Source of the DNA: Parus major
Lineage: Eukaryota; Chordata; Aves; Passeriformes; Paridae
DNA length: 64,000 bases
Assembly: GCF_001522545.3 (NCBI RefSeq)
Contig: NC_031769.1
Span: forward strand, 16,218,577 to 16,282,576
Direction: 5' to 3'
Each line of letters starts with the position of its first letter. The stretch's first letter is position 1. The notes beneath the pieces were generated by a model, which saw only the letters and a list, made by a program, of their open reading frames with translations, did not search any database and was not told where the DNA came from. The position numbers were made by a program, and so were the translations under genes. Below are positions 36,569 through 48,214 of the stretch, in pieces.

Positions 36569-39500
36569 CATGTGATATAAGCATTTGCTAATTATTTTTA
36601 GGAAATGGGCACAGTCATACCAATCACTTTGAGCTAGAAGAAAGTGTATTTCCCCCCAGGATAAATATACCTTTCTGGAAAGAAGCTCACTAACATTCTT
36701 TTACTCAAAACCCTTATACCTTTTCAGGGAAAAAAAAAAAAAAGAAAGAAAAAGAAAAAGAGTCCAACAATAAGCACCAAAAAAATTACAGAGCAATGTA
36801 CTTTTCCTTGAGGTATGAGATTGAATTACTTGAAGCAGAGGAGAGAATGAAATGCTGTTTCCCCATCTCTGATGGGGGATGCCTGGATAAAAGACTGAAC
36901 AGCATCTCCAGCATATGCCTGGCTTTTGCATGTGTAGAAAATCTGTGGGAGGAGTCTATGGAAAAGATAGTAAGAAATCCAGTTTGTTGTCCAGAAAGGA
37001 CTGCACTGAGCTATTGCCTCCCCTGCCCAGCCACACCAACACGCAGCTCCATCGAGCCGTGCTCAGGACAGCACCTGCAGCTCCTGCAGACCCATCACAG
37101 TGAGGACCTGTGTGCCTCAACATCTCTTATGTCTCAAGGTGGGGTTGCAGATTTTGAGGCTTATTAGTGACTAGATTTAGTTGTTTTTGTCCCATGCCTC
37201 AGCCCCAATTAAGCCCCTTGCTTGCAGTGCTGCACTGGCCATAAAAATATTTCTACACATTAGGAATCATACTGGTGCTTTGAGATACACAAATGCTAAT
37301 TGTTGTTACAACAATTAAATATACAAAGCACTGTCACTTTTTCACAAAAAAAAACCCACCTCTTTGAGTTCTTACCATGTCATAAATGTCTGGACATGAC
37401 AGGTTTTTGCTTTATAAGCCATACAAACAATATGGTTTTGCAGTGATTATCTAAGATACCCACTTGAAGAAAAGCACAGGTTAAGCAGCTGTTGTTGGCA
37501 GGCTTGTATATACCTTGTGGATGCACAGAGCCCTGGAATAAGCTTAATAAAGCTTCTGGTGAGAAAGTAGAATGTTTTAAGTTACCCTTTCTCACAGCTT
37601 TTCTTACCCTACGTTTTTTCACTGGTGAGAATTTCTTAGTGCCCCACTGACTGCATCTTGCTGCTGAAGCAGAACAGGAACACAAGCACCAATCTCCTTC
37701 TACATGCACCAATAACAATATGGAAGAGGAAAAATCTCAGCCCAAAATATCATTTTCATAATAGTATATTTAAGAAGACTTTGCAGAGAATAATCACCTT
37801 GGGTTTGTTTTTGTATAATTTTGGATTGATTTTTTTTAAGGAAACAATTACTTGCAAAATTTTCCAAACCAAAACCCATCAGTTTTTTCCCCACGTAATT
37901 CTTTTTGTTGGTAGAAATATATCATTACCTTTGGCAGAGTCTGAGTGTGTTCACACTTGCCTTTACACAGCTACTTGAGCTTTCTACAGCAGTAGCAGGT
38001 AAGATGAGGGTCACTAACCAGAAATTGGGGTCAGTTTTCCAGATATCACATTACATAGCTCAATCACTATCTCTCTCTAGAATGTTTCATCTAAAGACAA
38101 TAAAGTTTGTCTGCCTTTTAAAGCAAGGTCACTCAGTTTCTCCTGATTCAATCTCCATTCTGTGACTTTTTACACAAAGACACAAATAATACTTGCTCAC
38201 AGCTATTTAGCATGTGAGTGGGTGTAGTTTGATGGGAGGTGATTTGAGTATCTACAGAAAGTGGAAACAATGCCAAATTAGTGCTCCAGTCCTGTGTCTT
38301 CTTAATTTAGAGGAAAGGGAATTAAACCTGAAAAGAAGCTGCAATATCACAGGGTGATTTCTCTTAAAGGAATTTTGCATACAAGTCACAATAAATGTGT
38401 GCAATTCAGAAAGCATATTTTCCTGCTGTCAGGTGGGAGAGATCGGTGCATGAAGCAATTGGATGACGAATAAAGCAACAGCAAAGAAACACTTGTTCAA
38501 GTGTTGTGAAGCTATGGGGAAAACAGAGCTCTCCCTGCTGTGCTGTAATGTTTGGCTTTTCCCTTGGGGAGTTCCCAAGTCCTGTCCCTGACCCTCACGG
38601 AGGATGGCAGAAGGATCCACCAGGAGCTGCTGCAGCCAGCCAGGGGTGAAGGGAGGAGGCAGAGCCAGGGCTGAAATATCCCTGTGACTGACTCATGTAG
38701 CCAGCTCCTGTTCATTTGCATGCCAGTCTTCAAAGCAGTCAGCATCTCTCACAGAAGTTGTATAATGACAGAGCCCTGAAATACAGTCATTTGGTGACAT
38801 CAGAGCAGTGAGATACAGCTCCTTGCCATTGCTGTCCAGATGATTTGTGCTTTTCATTACAGCAGTATGATAATAAAATCAGAGTCTGGAGAAGGAAAAT
38901 GACAGACAAAAGCAGACGCTTGCCAGTAGTGTGGTATGACAAAGTCCCTTGTTCTGTCTGGAAATATAAGCCTTTTACATCAGTAGAAAGCTATTTAGTT
39001 CATTCTCATTAAATTTATTGCTAGGGTGACTTTATATAGGTCTGACAGAATGACTCGGTAAAGCTGGCAACTGCATTTTTCTAAGTGTCTTTTGTTCTGA
39101 CACTGAAATAGCCCACCAGTAAACCTGGCTTTAGTGGTCAACTTCTGCAATTAGTGTGAGAAAGGAGCCAGAAGAGGCTGAGGTCTGCAAAGCAATTCTT
39201 TTGTTGGCTAATCATATCTTTATGGAAAGACAGTAAAAATCTGAGAATATGCAGGATTCCAGCTCCAGTACTTTTCTCTGTATGTTTAAGGATCTGTACT
39301 ATAGATCTGTACTAGGAAAACAAGAAACACAAGAAAAAAAATGTTGTATGAGTAAATTGTTTCTTTAGAGAGGAGAGGCTTGACCATTGCTTAAAACAGA
39401 ATAGTAAGAAATTGAAATTTAGAAAGGGCCATTTCTTTTTTTGCAGTGGAAAAAAGCTGATGTCCAGATCACACCAATTTGTCACATTCATTTGCAGAAA

Positions 39501-40610
39501 AATACATGAGTGAAAATCACAGCAGGGGGAAAACTGCAAGAGGCTTGAGAGGGATGTTTAGTGAAAGGGACATATCTTCAGAAGCAGAAACAGAAGATGT
39601 AAACATTTATAATGCAGTAGAATAATAACTCAGGAGCCAGGGGCAGAGTGCTCATGGTTTTATATTGCACATGATGGAAACAGACCTTATAGCATACCAT
39701 GAGTGATGGAGGGTAGAGCTATCTGGCTTTGTGCTAAATCTTCTGTGGCTCTTTTAGTGGACAGCAGCAGTTCCTCCTTCCACAAGAGAATCCCCAGGGA
39801 ATGGGGTCCCAGACCTCTGGCACAGAGGATAAAACAAGGTCATACCTTGCTGCAACACAGCAGGGACAACAGGGCTGCTCAAACCCTGTGCACTTCAGCC
39901 CCAGCAGGGTGGCATTCCAGGGAGCAGTGAAGTGGTCCTGCTTGGCCTCACTCCAGCCCTTGGCTGCTCCCAGATATTGCTTTCCTTGTTCCCTGATCCA
40001 TGTCTGGACCCAGACCTTAAGCTACATTTGTTTCAACAGGAAAACCTGTATTTGAGAAGAAATAGCTTTTCTGGTTGGTATCCTGAAATAAGCAATAGTG
40101 TTAGTGACCATGCAGGACTGAGAGAAGGAATACACACCTGAGCATGGGCTACAGCAGCATTTTTTAGAGCATCCACAGATACTGCAGCAGTACCCAGAAT
40201 AAGCTCCAGAAGCAAAGACTGAGCTAAGTTAATGCTGGATAATTTCTTGCTGCATATTGAAATGTCCCATTTAATTTAATGTTCAATGTGTTGTGTGTCT
40301 CTGGTATGGATTAATCAAGGCCTCTCTAATAACTGCAGATTGGAGATTACCAGTTAAAAGAGTCTTTGCTTTTGGAGGCAAGAGGTTAATCTTTGACAGT
40401 GTATTTTTTGACTAGAAATCATTCTGTGCACTCACTCTGCTGCTATTTCCAGCATCTGTTGTGGGGCTCATTTCAGCAAAACTTCTGTCAATGAGAGCCT
40501 CATGAAGCAAAAAACCCCAGCAGCTAATCCACGTGTGTTGTATCCACTTGTGTGGAGTTAAACACTTCACTTACATGGAACAGAAAATTGCATATACATA
40601 AAATCTCTTT

Positions 40611-40730
40611 TTAGTGGGATGCTGCACCTTAAATCCTGTGCTCAGTTTTGGGTCCCTTGATACAAGAAAAACTTGAGGGCTTGGTTTTAGAGCTTGGCAG
40701 AGGAAAGCAGGGGGAAGCATCAATAGTCTT
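40611..40730 (+). mobile_element. CR1 LINE fragment
   Basis: TTAAATCCTGTGCTCAGTTTTGGGTCCC followed by a GATACAAGAAAAACTTGAGG-like block (40631-40679) corresponds to the CR1 segment that reads, as I remember it, 'gtgctcagttctgggcccc..acaagaaagac'. It is diverged and truncated on both sides. Confidence 0.5.
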
Positions 40731-41349
40731 TGCTGTAAGTTGTGTATGGTGCTGTATGTTGTCATTTAAACATTAAGCCACTTGTACTGAAAAGAAAATA
40801 AAGGACTTGTAAGTACTTGTAAAGAAAAGCAGAAGTTATCTGCTTCCTGTTTGAAGAACAATATTAAAGACCATGAAGCACCAGATAGAAAATGAGTGCT
40901 GGTGAGTTCTCTGAACACACTAAGCATTATATAGCAAATACTCTGATGGCCACATGATTACTCAAGTGTTGAGTTTTGCACGATTTTGTTTCTGGCATTT
41001 TATCCAAATAAGAAGTAGGGGAAAAATACAGTAGGGTATGTTGTAAAATAGGGGTAGATCTGAAAATAAATACTACTCTTGTGCCATTTCATAATAATAT
41101 AGTTTACAAAGAAGATTAAATAAACTAAAAACTATTAAAAAATAACAAGCATATGTCTAAGAATGTAATTACCCATACTAGAATCAGACTAACAAAATAG
41201 TTTCCATTTGTAACTGCATATGCAGCCAAATCCTTGTAATTTTCATAGTAATCTGAAAACTGAGTCATGACCACTTCAGAAATATCTTTGTCTTCACTGA
41301 GTTTACAGAAAACTATAATGAGTTTAAAACCACCATTTAAAAACTGAAA

Positions 41350-44300
41350 CACATGGGGTTTTTTTTTTTTGAAAATTGGAACTGGGAGGTAGTTAAAACT
41401 GCAGTTCTTGGTTTTGTTTGGTTTTTTACCCATTTCATCTCTGTGTATTATGGCCTATTGCTTACTAAATATTATGGCTAAAGACAGCCGTGTTTATTTC
41501 ATTTTTTAAGAAAGTATCAGCTACAAAAAAAATAAATCCTTGTTCTCTTTTAATTCACACTTAGAAAATGTAGTGATATCTTTGTAGTCTTAGAACCTCA
41601 TAAGAGAAAGAAATCTACAGCATACTTTTAAGTACTTTCCAAGTTATTTTGATGTAGAGAAAAGTAGCAGATCAGTCACTAGCCATGAAATGCAGCTGAC
41701 TTACTGGAGATTGTTTAAATGCTAACAATCATTAATGCCTGTTAAATAATAGGGCATACACGAATAATACACTTTTTTCTATACATGAAGACACTTGGGC
41801 TAATGTGTACTCTGAGGCTTTCATCACCCTAATTAATCTTCTCTTGATCCCTGTCCTTCTGCTTAAAACATCTCAGGCACATTCCACCTAAAGCTCTTCT
41901 AATAGAAAACATCACATTATGGTAATGAATGAAAGACAGTGCTTCATTGACCCTGGCAGAGTTATTTTACTTCCATTTACTTTCAACAAACACTTGATTT
42001 CCATATATATATTTTTTTGTATATATATCTTAGGCTCTGAGCTGTGCTGTTACCTCTTCATGAAACATTTTCAAAAGACTTTTGTTACCTTTGCATTATG
42101 GAAATAAACCACCCACAGAATTAACAGAGAATGTAATCCTGGCCACAGAAGCCTTTAGGAGGCTTCAAAAAACACAAGCAGGACCTCACAGTCTCCAGTG
42201 AATGCTTCAGTTTATATTTCATTTTCATGTAGCAGTGCATTGCTACTGTATTTACTACATTTTCCAAATGCTTTTTAAAACATTAGAGAGTCATCATTTT
42301 ATAAGTAATTTAAATCTATTTCATGCACTCTTCTCACATTCAGAAACACAAGCTTCCTTGTTCAATTTTTGGTGAAGAATTATTTTGTCACAGTACAGTC
42401 CACCCAGAATAAAAGGTAATGGCTCACTCGGCTGTCCAGGAGCTGGGCAAACTTACACAGTTCAAATTCTTGTTTATCTTTGCCTTCCTTGGAGAATAAA
42501 TCAGCATCCAGCTTTTTGGAGAGTGACTGGCAGTCCTCTCAGCCTTAGCCCTAGATGATGGACCTCCACTCTGTCCACGTCTGTGCTCACCTGCAGATTT
42601 CCACCCATCACTCTGCCTGGGAGCAGCAGGTTGGAAGCAGCTAATTTTACAGCCTCAGGTCCTTTCTGTCCTTTGTGCATGCCCAGGATGGCTTTTAAGC
42701 TGAGTTCTAAAAAGCCAAATTGCCAGCCTGTGGCCAGCCTGTCCTCTTGATAAGTAAAGGATCAGGGGTTCCATGGCACCTGCTGCCAAATGCAGCCTCT
42801 CTGCCACTGGGGCTTGTGACTGTGTTAAAGCACCATCAGACACAGCCAGCTCTGGGGCCACCAAGCAGCAGAGACTGGCCACTGGGGTCCTGGGACTTCT
42901 GGAGTCATCAGCACTTCTATCTCTGACTTCAACACTGTCAGGATTTCAACCACCAGTCAAATTAGACAAGGAATTTACTTGTCTGGAGTTTGTTTGAAAG
43001 CACCTCCTATACTTGTAACTTTTAATTTTACCATCATCTTCTGACATACACTGTCTTGATGTAGAGCAAAGCATTGCCCTGGCAGCCAGCTCTGGGGTGT
43101 GCTGGGATGCTCACCTGTGCTGCAGCCCAGCCCCACTTTGCTGCCTGGTACTTGCAGCAGGAGGTGATGGGTTGGCACTCTCATTCCAGCGCAGCATCCT
43201 CACATCAGCTTGCCCTGACTTTCAAAAAACTTTCTCACAGGGTTAATTTTTATTGGAGCGGGACTGAGAGAAAGGATGAGAAATTTATCTTTTTTTTGTT
43301 GATCTCCACCAAAATTAACGCTCCTATGCTTCACCCAGTCCTTCTTAGCAGCCAATTAATGCCTGAAATATGAAAGCTTGACTTCATGCCCTGCCTTAAT
43401 CTCTCTGACTCACTCATCCCCAAACCAGCCCATGTACCTATGCTTTGAGCTTTTCTTTTTTAAGCTTCATTATGTAAAGTATCTTCTACAGAAAATTAAA
43501 TGGTTCTGGGCAGAAAGTTAACTGCAGAGTACAGCTAAGATGTAGTTTATTAACAGCTTTCTATGTTTAATTCCACATTGCTATTCATCTCTCTTGTGTG
43601 CCTCACTGATAAAAACATTATCTTAATAGACATATGGTGGTAAAATGTGGATAAGGTATGATAAAAATATAAACATTAGAGGAAAAAGAAGTACAAGAAA
43701 ATCAGGTACTGAGAATAGACACATATTCATGCCTTAGAAATGTAAGAAAACAAGATGAGAGGAACAGTTGTATTTAATGAGTTTATATATATATTGGTTA
43801 TTAAAATTCTTACATGAAAATTTGACTAGGAAAACAATTAGAAATCACTGTAATAATGTATAAAATAGTGTTTTATTGTACCAGCAAAAGCTAGAAATGA
43901 AGAGTGAAGTATATCTAAACTGCTACCAATATATTATTAGTCTGCTTACAAATTTAACAATTTAATTGCACAGTCCTGTATCAGCTTGTCTCTTTTAAAA
44001 ATAATGACTTTGAAGGTGAGAATGATACAAATAATCTCATGTTGCTAAATGACTCAACCATGGCAAAACTCTACGGTCTCCTGAATGCAACAGAAACACA
44101 GAGAAATTTCAGAAAGACTAACAAAGAAATCCATCTTCTTAACCATGTCACATTTCGTGGCCCTCCTGCGTGGGTACCAGTGTGTTAGGTAAATCCTTCA
44201 GGTCTTCTAGGCCAGAGGAGTTCTGCAATATTGATGTCTGGTGCTTACATCAGCTTTCTGTCCCTTCTCCTGTCAAATTCAGGATTCTATTAAGCAGTCA

Positions 44301-45740
44301 AATCTGCCACTCACTGAAGGCTTTCTTCTTGTGAGAAGAACCAGATCACAATTTTGTGATGTGGAAAGCAACTACCTTGTCTGGAAACATTGTCCTTTCC
44401 ATGGAGAAAAACCCATCAAGCTCAGAAGGGCCAGCAGATGATACCCTTTATTTCCCTCTGCACCCAAGTGCTGCAAACACACGGCAACTGCCTCAGTGCA
44501 CAGCTCAAAAATGCTTTACAGTCTGCAGTTGTGAGGGGAGGACTTTTTTCTTCCATGGTAAGTGATTGATCTCAGCATAATGTGATATTGCAGCATTCTT
44601 TATGCAATATGAGCTTTTCCTCCTTCTACTCCTTCAGCCAAATTCTTAGAAAGAGTCAGTGGAAGACACCTGCAGAAAATTAGACATCTTCTTCCCCCTA
44701 CCCTTTCCCCAGTTTTAGAAGAAACATACAGCAGGGCTGGATGAAACTCAGCTTGTGTGGGTAGAGAGGGGTGAGATTTACAGCCACCTTCCTTCAACAC
44801 ATATCTGCCAGTAGCTGGGGCTACAGGAGTATTTTATCACCTGATGTTCACAACTGCCCTGGGTTCATTTTCAAGGTGAGTCAGGGGGAGAGAGCATCCA
44901 AGATCATCCAGCTGGAAATACAAACTGGAGTCATCACCAGCAGGATCTGGCTTCTGTATTTCATCCAAAACTGGACCAGGACTGTACTTCTATGTGCAGC
45001 ATCACTGCCTGGCCCCCTTCTGCAGACCCAAGGGAAATTGTACCCCCTGTCCTGCTACCTTGGTCCTACCCTACACCCACATCCCTACCTTCTCCCTCCC
45101 AATGCCCTGAAGCTAATGCAGGGAGACTATCAACTCCATGCCCTGTTTTATCTGCTTAAAAACTTGTAATAGGTATGTAAACAAATTATTAATGTGGCCA
45201 GAATACATAGGAAAGACAAACTGACAAATTTGAAGCAAATGCAGAAGACTGTTTCCCAGCTCCTGGTTTCAAGGTGTTAAGATGAGCACCCAGGCTACTC
45301 CTCCACCAGAACTACCAGGAGTGAATCAAAACTCACCCCCTTCTCTCTCTCTCTTCCTCTTTTTACCTTGTCACATTCAAATTTCAGTCACAATCTGGAT
45401 TTCTGGTTTTGACCTCTCTCATGGTAGCGAGATTTGAGAATTTTTTAGGAAATTTCTGCTGCATTTTGCATCAGTTAACCATCAAGGAGACAACCAGCTC
45501 TATGGTTAAGGCAGGGTAGCAGCAGTCTGGGGAGCTGGCAGGTCAGCAGGTCCCTGCCTTTGCCAAAGGAGGGCAATAAATACAGCTCATTACATCTGTT
45601 ATCACACTGATTGCCTGAGATCTCCACAGCTTTCTTGCTACAGTGGATTATCTAAAAATTAACTTCATGCTGATCCACAGCACAGATATTTTTGAAAATT
45701 ATCACTGAAAGGCATTGCAGGTAGTCACAGATCAACCCAG
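41350..45740. other. intergenic region, nothing recognised
   Basis: No convincing exon or repeat. A moderately GC-rich part at 42420-43200 has short open frames on both strands without recognisable motifs. Confidence 0.4.
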
Positions 45741-45749
45741 GGCTGCTGC

Positions 45750-46388
45750 CTAGAGGCACAGAAAAATACAGCAGGAGGGTCTCAAGGAGAGTCCCTGGTC
45801 CATGCCTCTGCTTGAAGTGGGATCATTTGTTTCTTGCTTAACATTTGTCCAGCCTGTTCTGAAGACTATCTCATGGTTTCCCAAGGTAATCTGTTTCAAG
45901 GCTTTATTAGCTTTAACACTGAAAAGCTGTTTCTAATATTTATTTTTATCTTTCCTGATAAAGTTTGAGCACAATGTTTCTTTTCTGAGCCTTCATGACC
46001 GCAGAGAAATAAAAATCCCTTCCTCTCTACAGTATTCTTCTAGAAATTAGAGGACTTTCACCATAAATTGACATGGTTTTTAGGCAGACAGTTCAACATT
46101 TACCATTTCTTTTAAGGATATATGTTTTTAGATAGCTAATAATTATTGCTCTCTTCTCAGTATCTTCCTGGAAGTGTGATGCCTAAAACTGAATATTATG
46201 TCCTTGCTGAGGCTGTACCAGTCCACTGTTGACTAGATCTGAGGGATGACTCAGCCTGTGGTACAAGCCATTTTCCCACTCATATATTCCAGGCTGACTA
46301 TGTACTTTTTGTCTCTGATAAATCATTGTTCAGCAATAATTGAGACCCCTTTTTGAAAGGCTGTTACATAAGGCACCTTCAATCTATG
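45750..46388 (-). mobile_element. old CR1 LINE, antisense, part 1 (left of the LTR)
   Basis: On the plus strand ACATTTGTCCAGCCTGTTCT, a later CTGTTTCAAGGCTTTATTAG, ACACTGAAAAGCTGTTTCTAA and GTGTGATGCCTAAAACTGAA follow in the order expected of the antisense CR1 consensus (remembered as 'gttccagtgcttcat..cagtgaagaag' and 'gcccagaactggacac'). It is strongly diverged. It stops where the LTR begins and appears to resume at 47480. Confidence 0.6.
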
Positions 46389-46390
46389 AC

Positions 46391-47471
46391 TGTGATAATT
46401 GGCAAGGTCTTGGTAGCAGGGGGGCACAGGGGTGGCTTCTGTGAGAAGCTGCCAGAAGCTTCCCTACATCCCACAGAACCAATGCCAGCTGGCTCCAAGA
46501 GGAACACACCACTGCCCAAGTCTGAGACCACCAGTGATAGTGGCAGATATCTGGGATAAGATATTTAAGAAGAGGAAAAACAATGGTGGAGAGAGGAGTG
46601 AGAATATGTGAGAGCAAGAGCTCTGCAGACACCAAGGTGAGTGCAGGAGGGGCAGGAGGTGATGCAGGAGCCAGTGGAGAGATTCCCCTGCCCTGTGGTG
46701 AGACCGTGGTGAGGCAGCCATGCCCTGCAGCCCCTGGAGGGCCACGGGGGAGCAGAGATCCCCCACAGCCTCTGGAGGACCCCACCCTGGAGCAGGTGGA
46801 GGCACCTGAAGAGGCTGTGACCCTGTGGAAAGCCAGTGGTGGCTCAGGCTCCTGCCAGAACCTGTTGACTTGTGGAGGGGAGCCCACAATGGAGCAGGTT
46901 TGCTGGCAGGATTTATGACTCACCCTGGAGCAGCCTGTTCCTGAAGGACTGTGCCCCATGGTAGGGACCCACACTGGAGCACCTCATGAGGAACTGGAGT
47001 GTGTGGGAAGGACTCAAATTGGAGAAAGTGATGGAGGACTGTGTCCTGTGGGTGCAAGCCCACAGTGGAGCAGGGGAAGAGTGTGAGGAATTCTCCCCTG
47101 AGGAGGAAGGAATGGCAGAAACAACATGATAAACTGGCCAAAGTTCCCCACCCACCTGTGCTGCTGTGGGGAGGAGGTAGAGCAAATCTGAAGTGAAGTT
47201 AAGCACAGGAAGAAGGGAGGGAGGAGGGAAAGGTGTTTAAGATTTAGTTTTTATTTTCTCATTATCTTATTCTGATTTGATTGGTAATAATTAAGGTAAT
47301 TTTTCCAAGGTGTGTCTGTTTTGCTGGTGATGATAACAGGTGAGTGATCTCTCCCCATCCTTATCTCAACCCATAAACCTTTTGTTAAATTTTCTCTCCC
47401 TTGCCCAGCTGAGGAAGGGACTGCTAGAGTGGCTTTGGTGTCCAGTGTCCAGCTAGGGTCAACTCACCACA
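46391..47471 (+). mobile_element. solo LTR of an endogenous retrovirus (bird ERVL-like)
   Basis: About 1.08 kb begins near TGTGATAATTGGCAAGG and ends AACTCACCACA. It contains a TATA-like ATATTTAAGAA (about 46560), a GC-rich transcribed part with degenerate repeats of the type ACACTGGAGCAC / CCCACAGTGGAGCAG (46960-47080), and an AT-rich tail with AATAAT near 47285. I recall this family as a common bird LTR whose terminus reads CCAGCCAGGGTCAACCCACCACA; the copy here reads CCAGCTAGGGTCAACTCACCACA. No internal retroviral genes flank it, so it is a solo LTR left by recombination. Family name and exact 5' end are not certain. Confidence 0.7.
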
Positions 47472-47479
47472 GTCCTGCT

Positions 47480-47775
47480 TGAAGTGACACCATTCACTTC
47501 CATTTACTGAAACTCAACCAATTTTTTCATCCTATTTATCCAGGCTGTCAAGGATGGCTTGAATTCAGCTGTTTCCTTTCCTCTGTTCTTCCCAGACTTC
47601 TGCCCCTCTTTGCACTACACCATCAAGTCACTTGACAGACAGTCTGTATTTCACAGTCTGAGTCATTAGTGAGGAGCTGGACAAAATCAGGTCTGGGACA
47701 GACTTATACAGAGCTGTTCTCTGTGTCACCTACAGAAAACTCTCTGGGTACATATATTAATCAGTTTTGTGCCAG
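47480..47775 (-). mobile_element. old CR1 LINE, antisense, part 2 (right of the LTR)
   Basis: CTGTCAAGGATGGCTTGAAT, CACTACACCATCAAGTCA and GAGTCATTAGTGAGGAGCTGG resemble the antisense CR1 block that I remember as 'gtgtcatcagcaaacttgctgagg ... gtcattaatgaagatgtt'. It fits as the continuation of the fragment at 45750-46388. Confidence 0.5.
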
Positions 47776-48089
47776 CCCCACCACAGATTCACTCAGATTA
47801 CATGTCCACTGAAGGGATTAAGAACATTTCATACCCCTATATGCAACCATGAGCACTTTATTGGAGTGCTGGTGTGGGTTCAGATCTCATTTGACAAAAT
47901 TAGGTTTGGACCTGAGACCTCATATTTGAAAGTCCCAACCACCAAAACACTGAACGAGAGAGGAGACCTCTGTGAGCCTTTCTGGATCTTCAGACTATTT
48001 TTTCTGCTTCTCCTCTTCTAGTAGCAGTCCTTCATGAGCATCAACTTTAAGTTAGTTCATGTTCAGTGACTATGTAGTAATACAGCAGA

Positions 48090-48212
48090 GGATAATGGAC
48101 ATCCCAGTCCACTGTCTTGGGGTCATGATTTAATGGTGGACTTGGAAGTGTTGGGTTAATGGCTGGAATAAATGATCTTAGAAGTCTTTTCCAATCAAAC
48201 TGATTCTATGAG
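48090..48212 (+). mobile_element. CR1 LINE 3' end (short)
   Basis: GGACTTGGAAGTGTTGGGTT, then AATGATCTTAGAAGTCTTTTCCAATCAAACTGATTCTATGAG, match the usual CR1 3' end with its ATTCTATG terminus. Truncated to little more than 100 bases. Confidence 0.8.
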
Positions 48213-48214
48213 TA

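Larger units (their letters stand above)
35950..41170. other. intergenic region, little recognised
   Basis: Apart from the CR1 fragment at 40.6 kb and simple repeats (TG/TA at 36541-36568 and an A/GAAA-rich tract near 36729-36762), I see no gene or element. Open frames are at most 127 codons or so and not recognisable. Confidence 0.4.

Noticed and set aside
37377..37480. Possible minus-strand exon (CTTCTTCAAG acceptor, CATG|GTAAGA donor)
   Set aside because: The only open frame stops just before the donor and its phase does not fit the other exon-like segments nearby.
46384..46974. 196- and 141-codon minus-strand frames
   Set aside because: They lie entirely within the solo LTR and are chance frames antisense to it.
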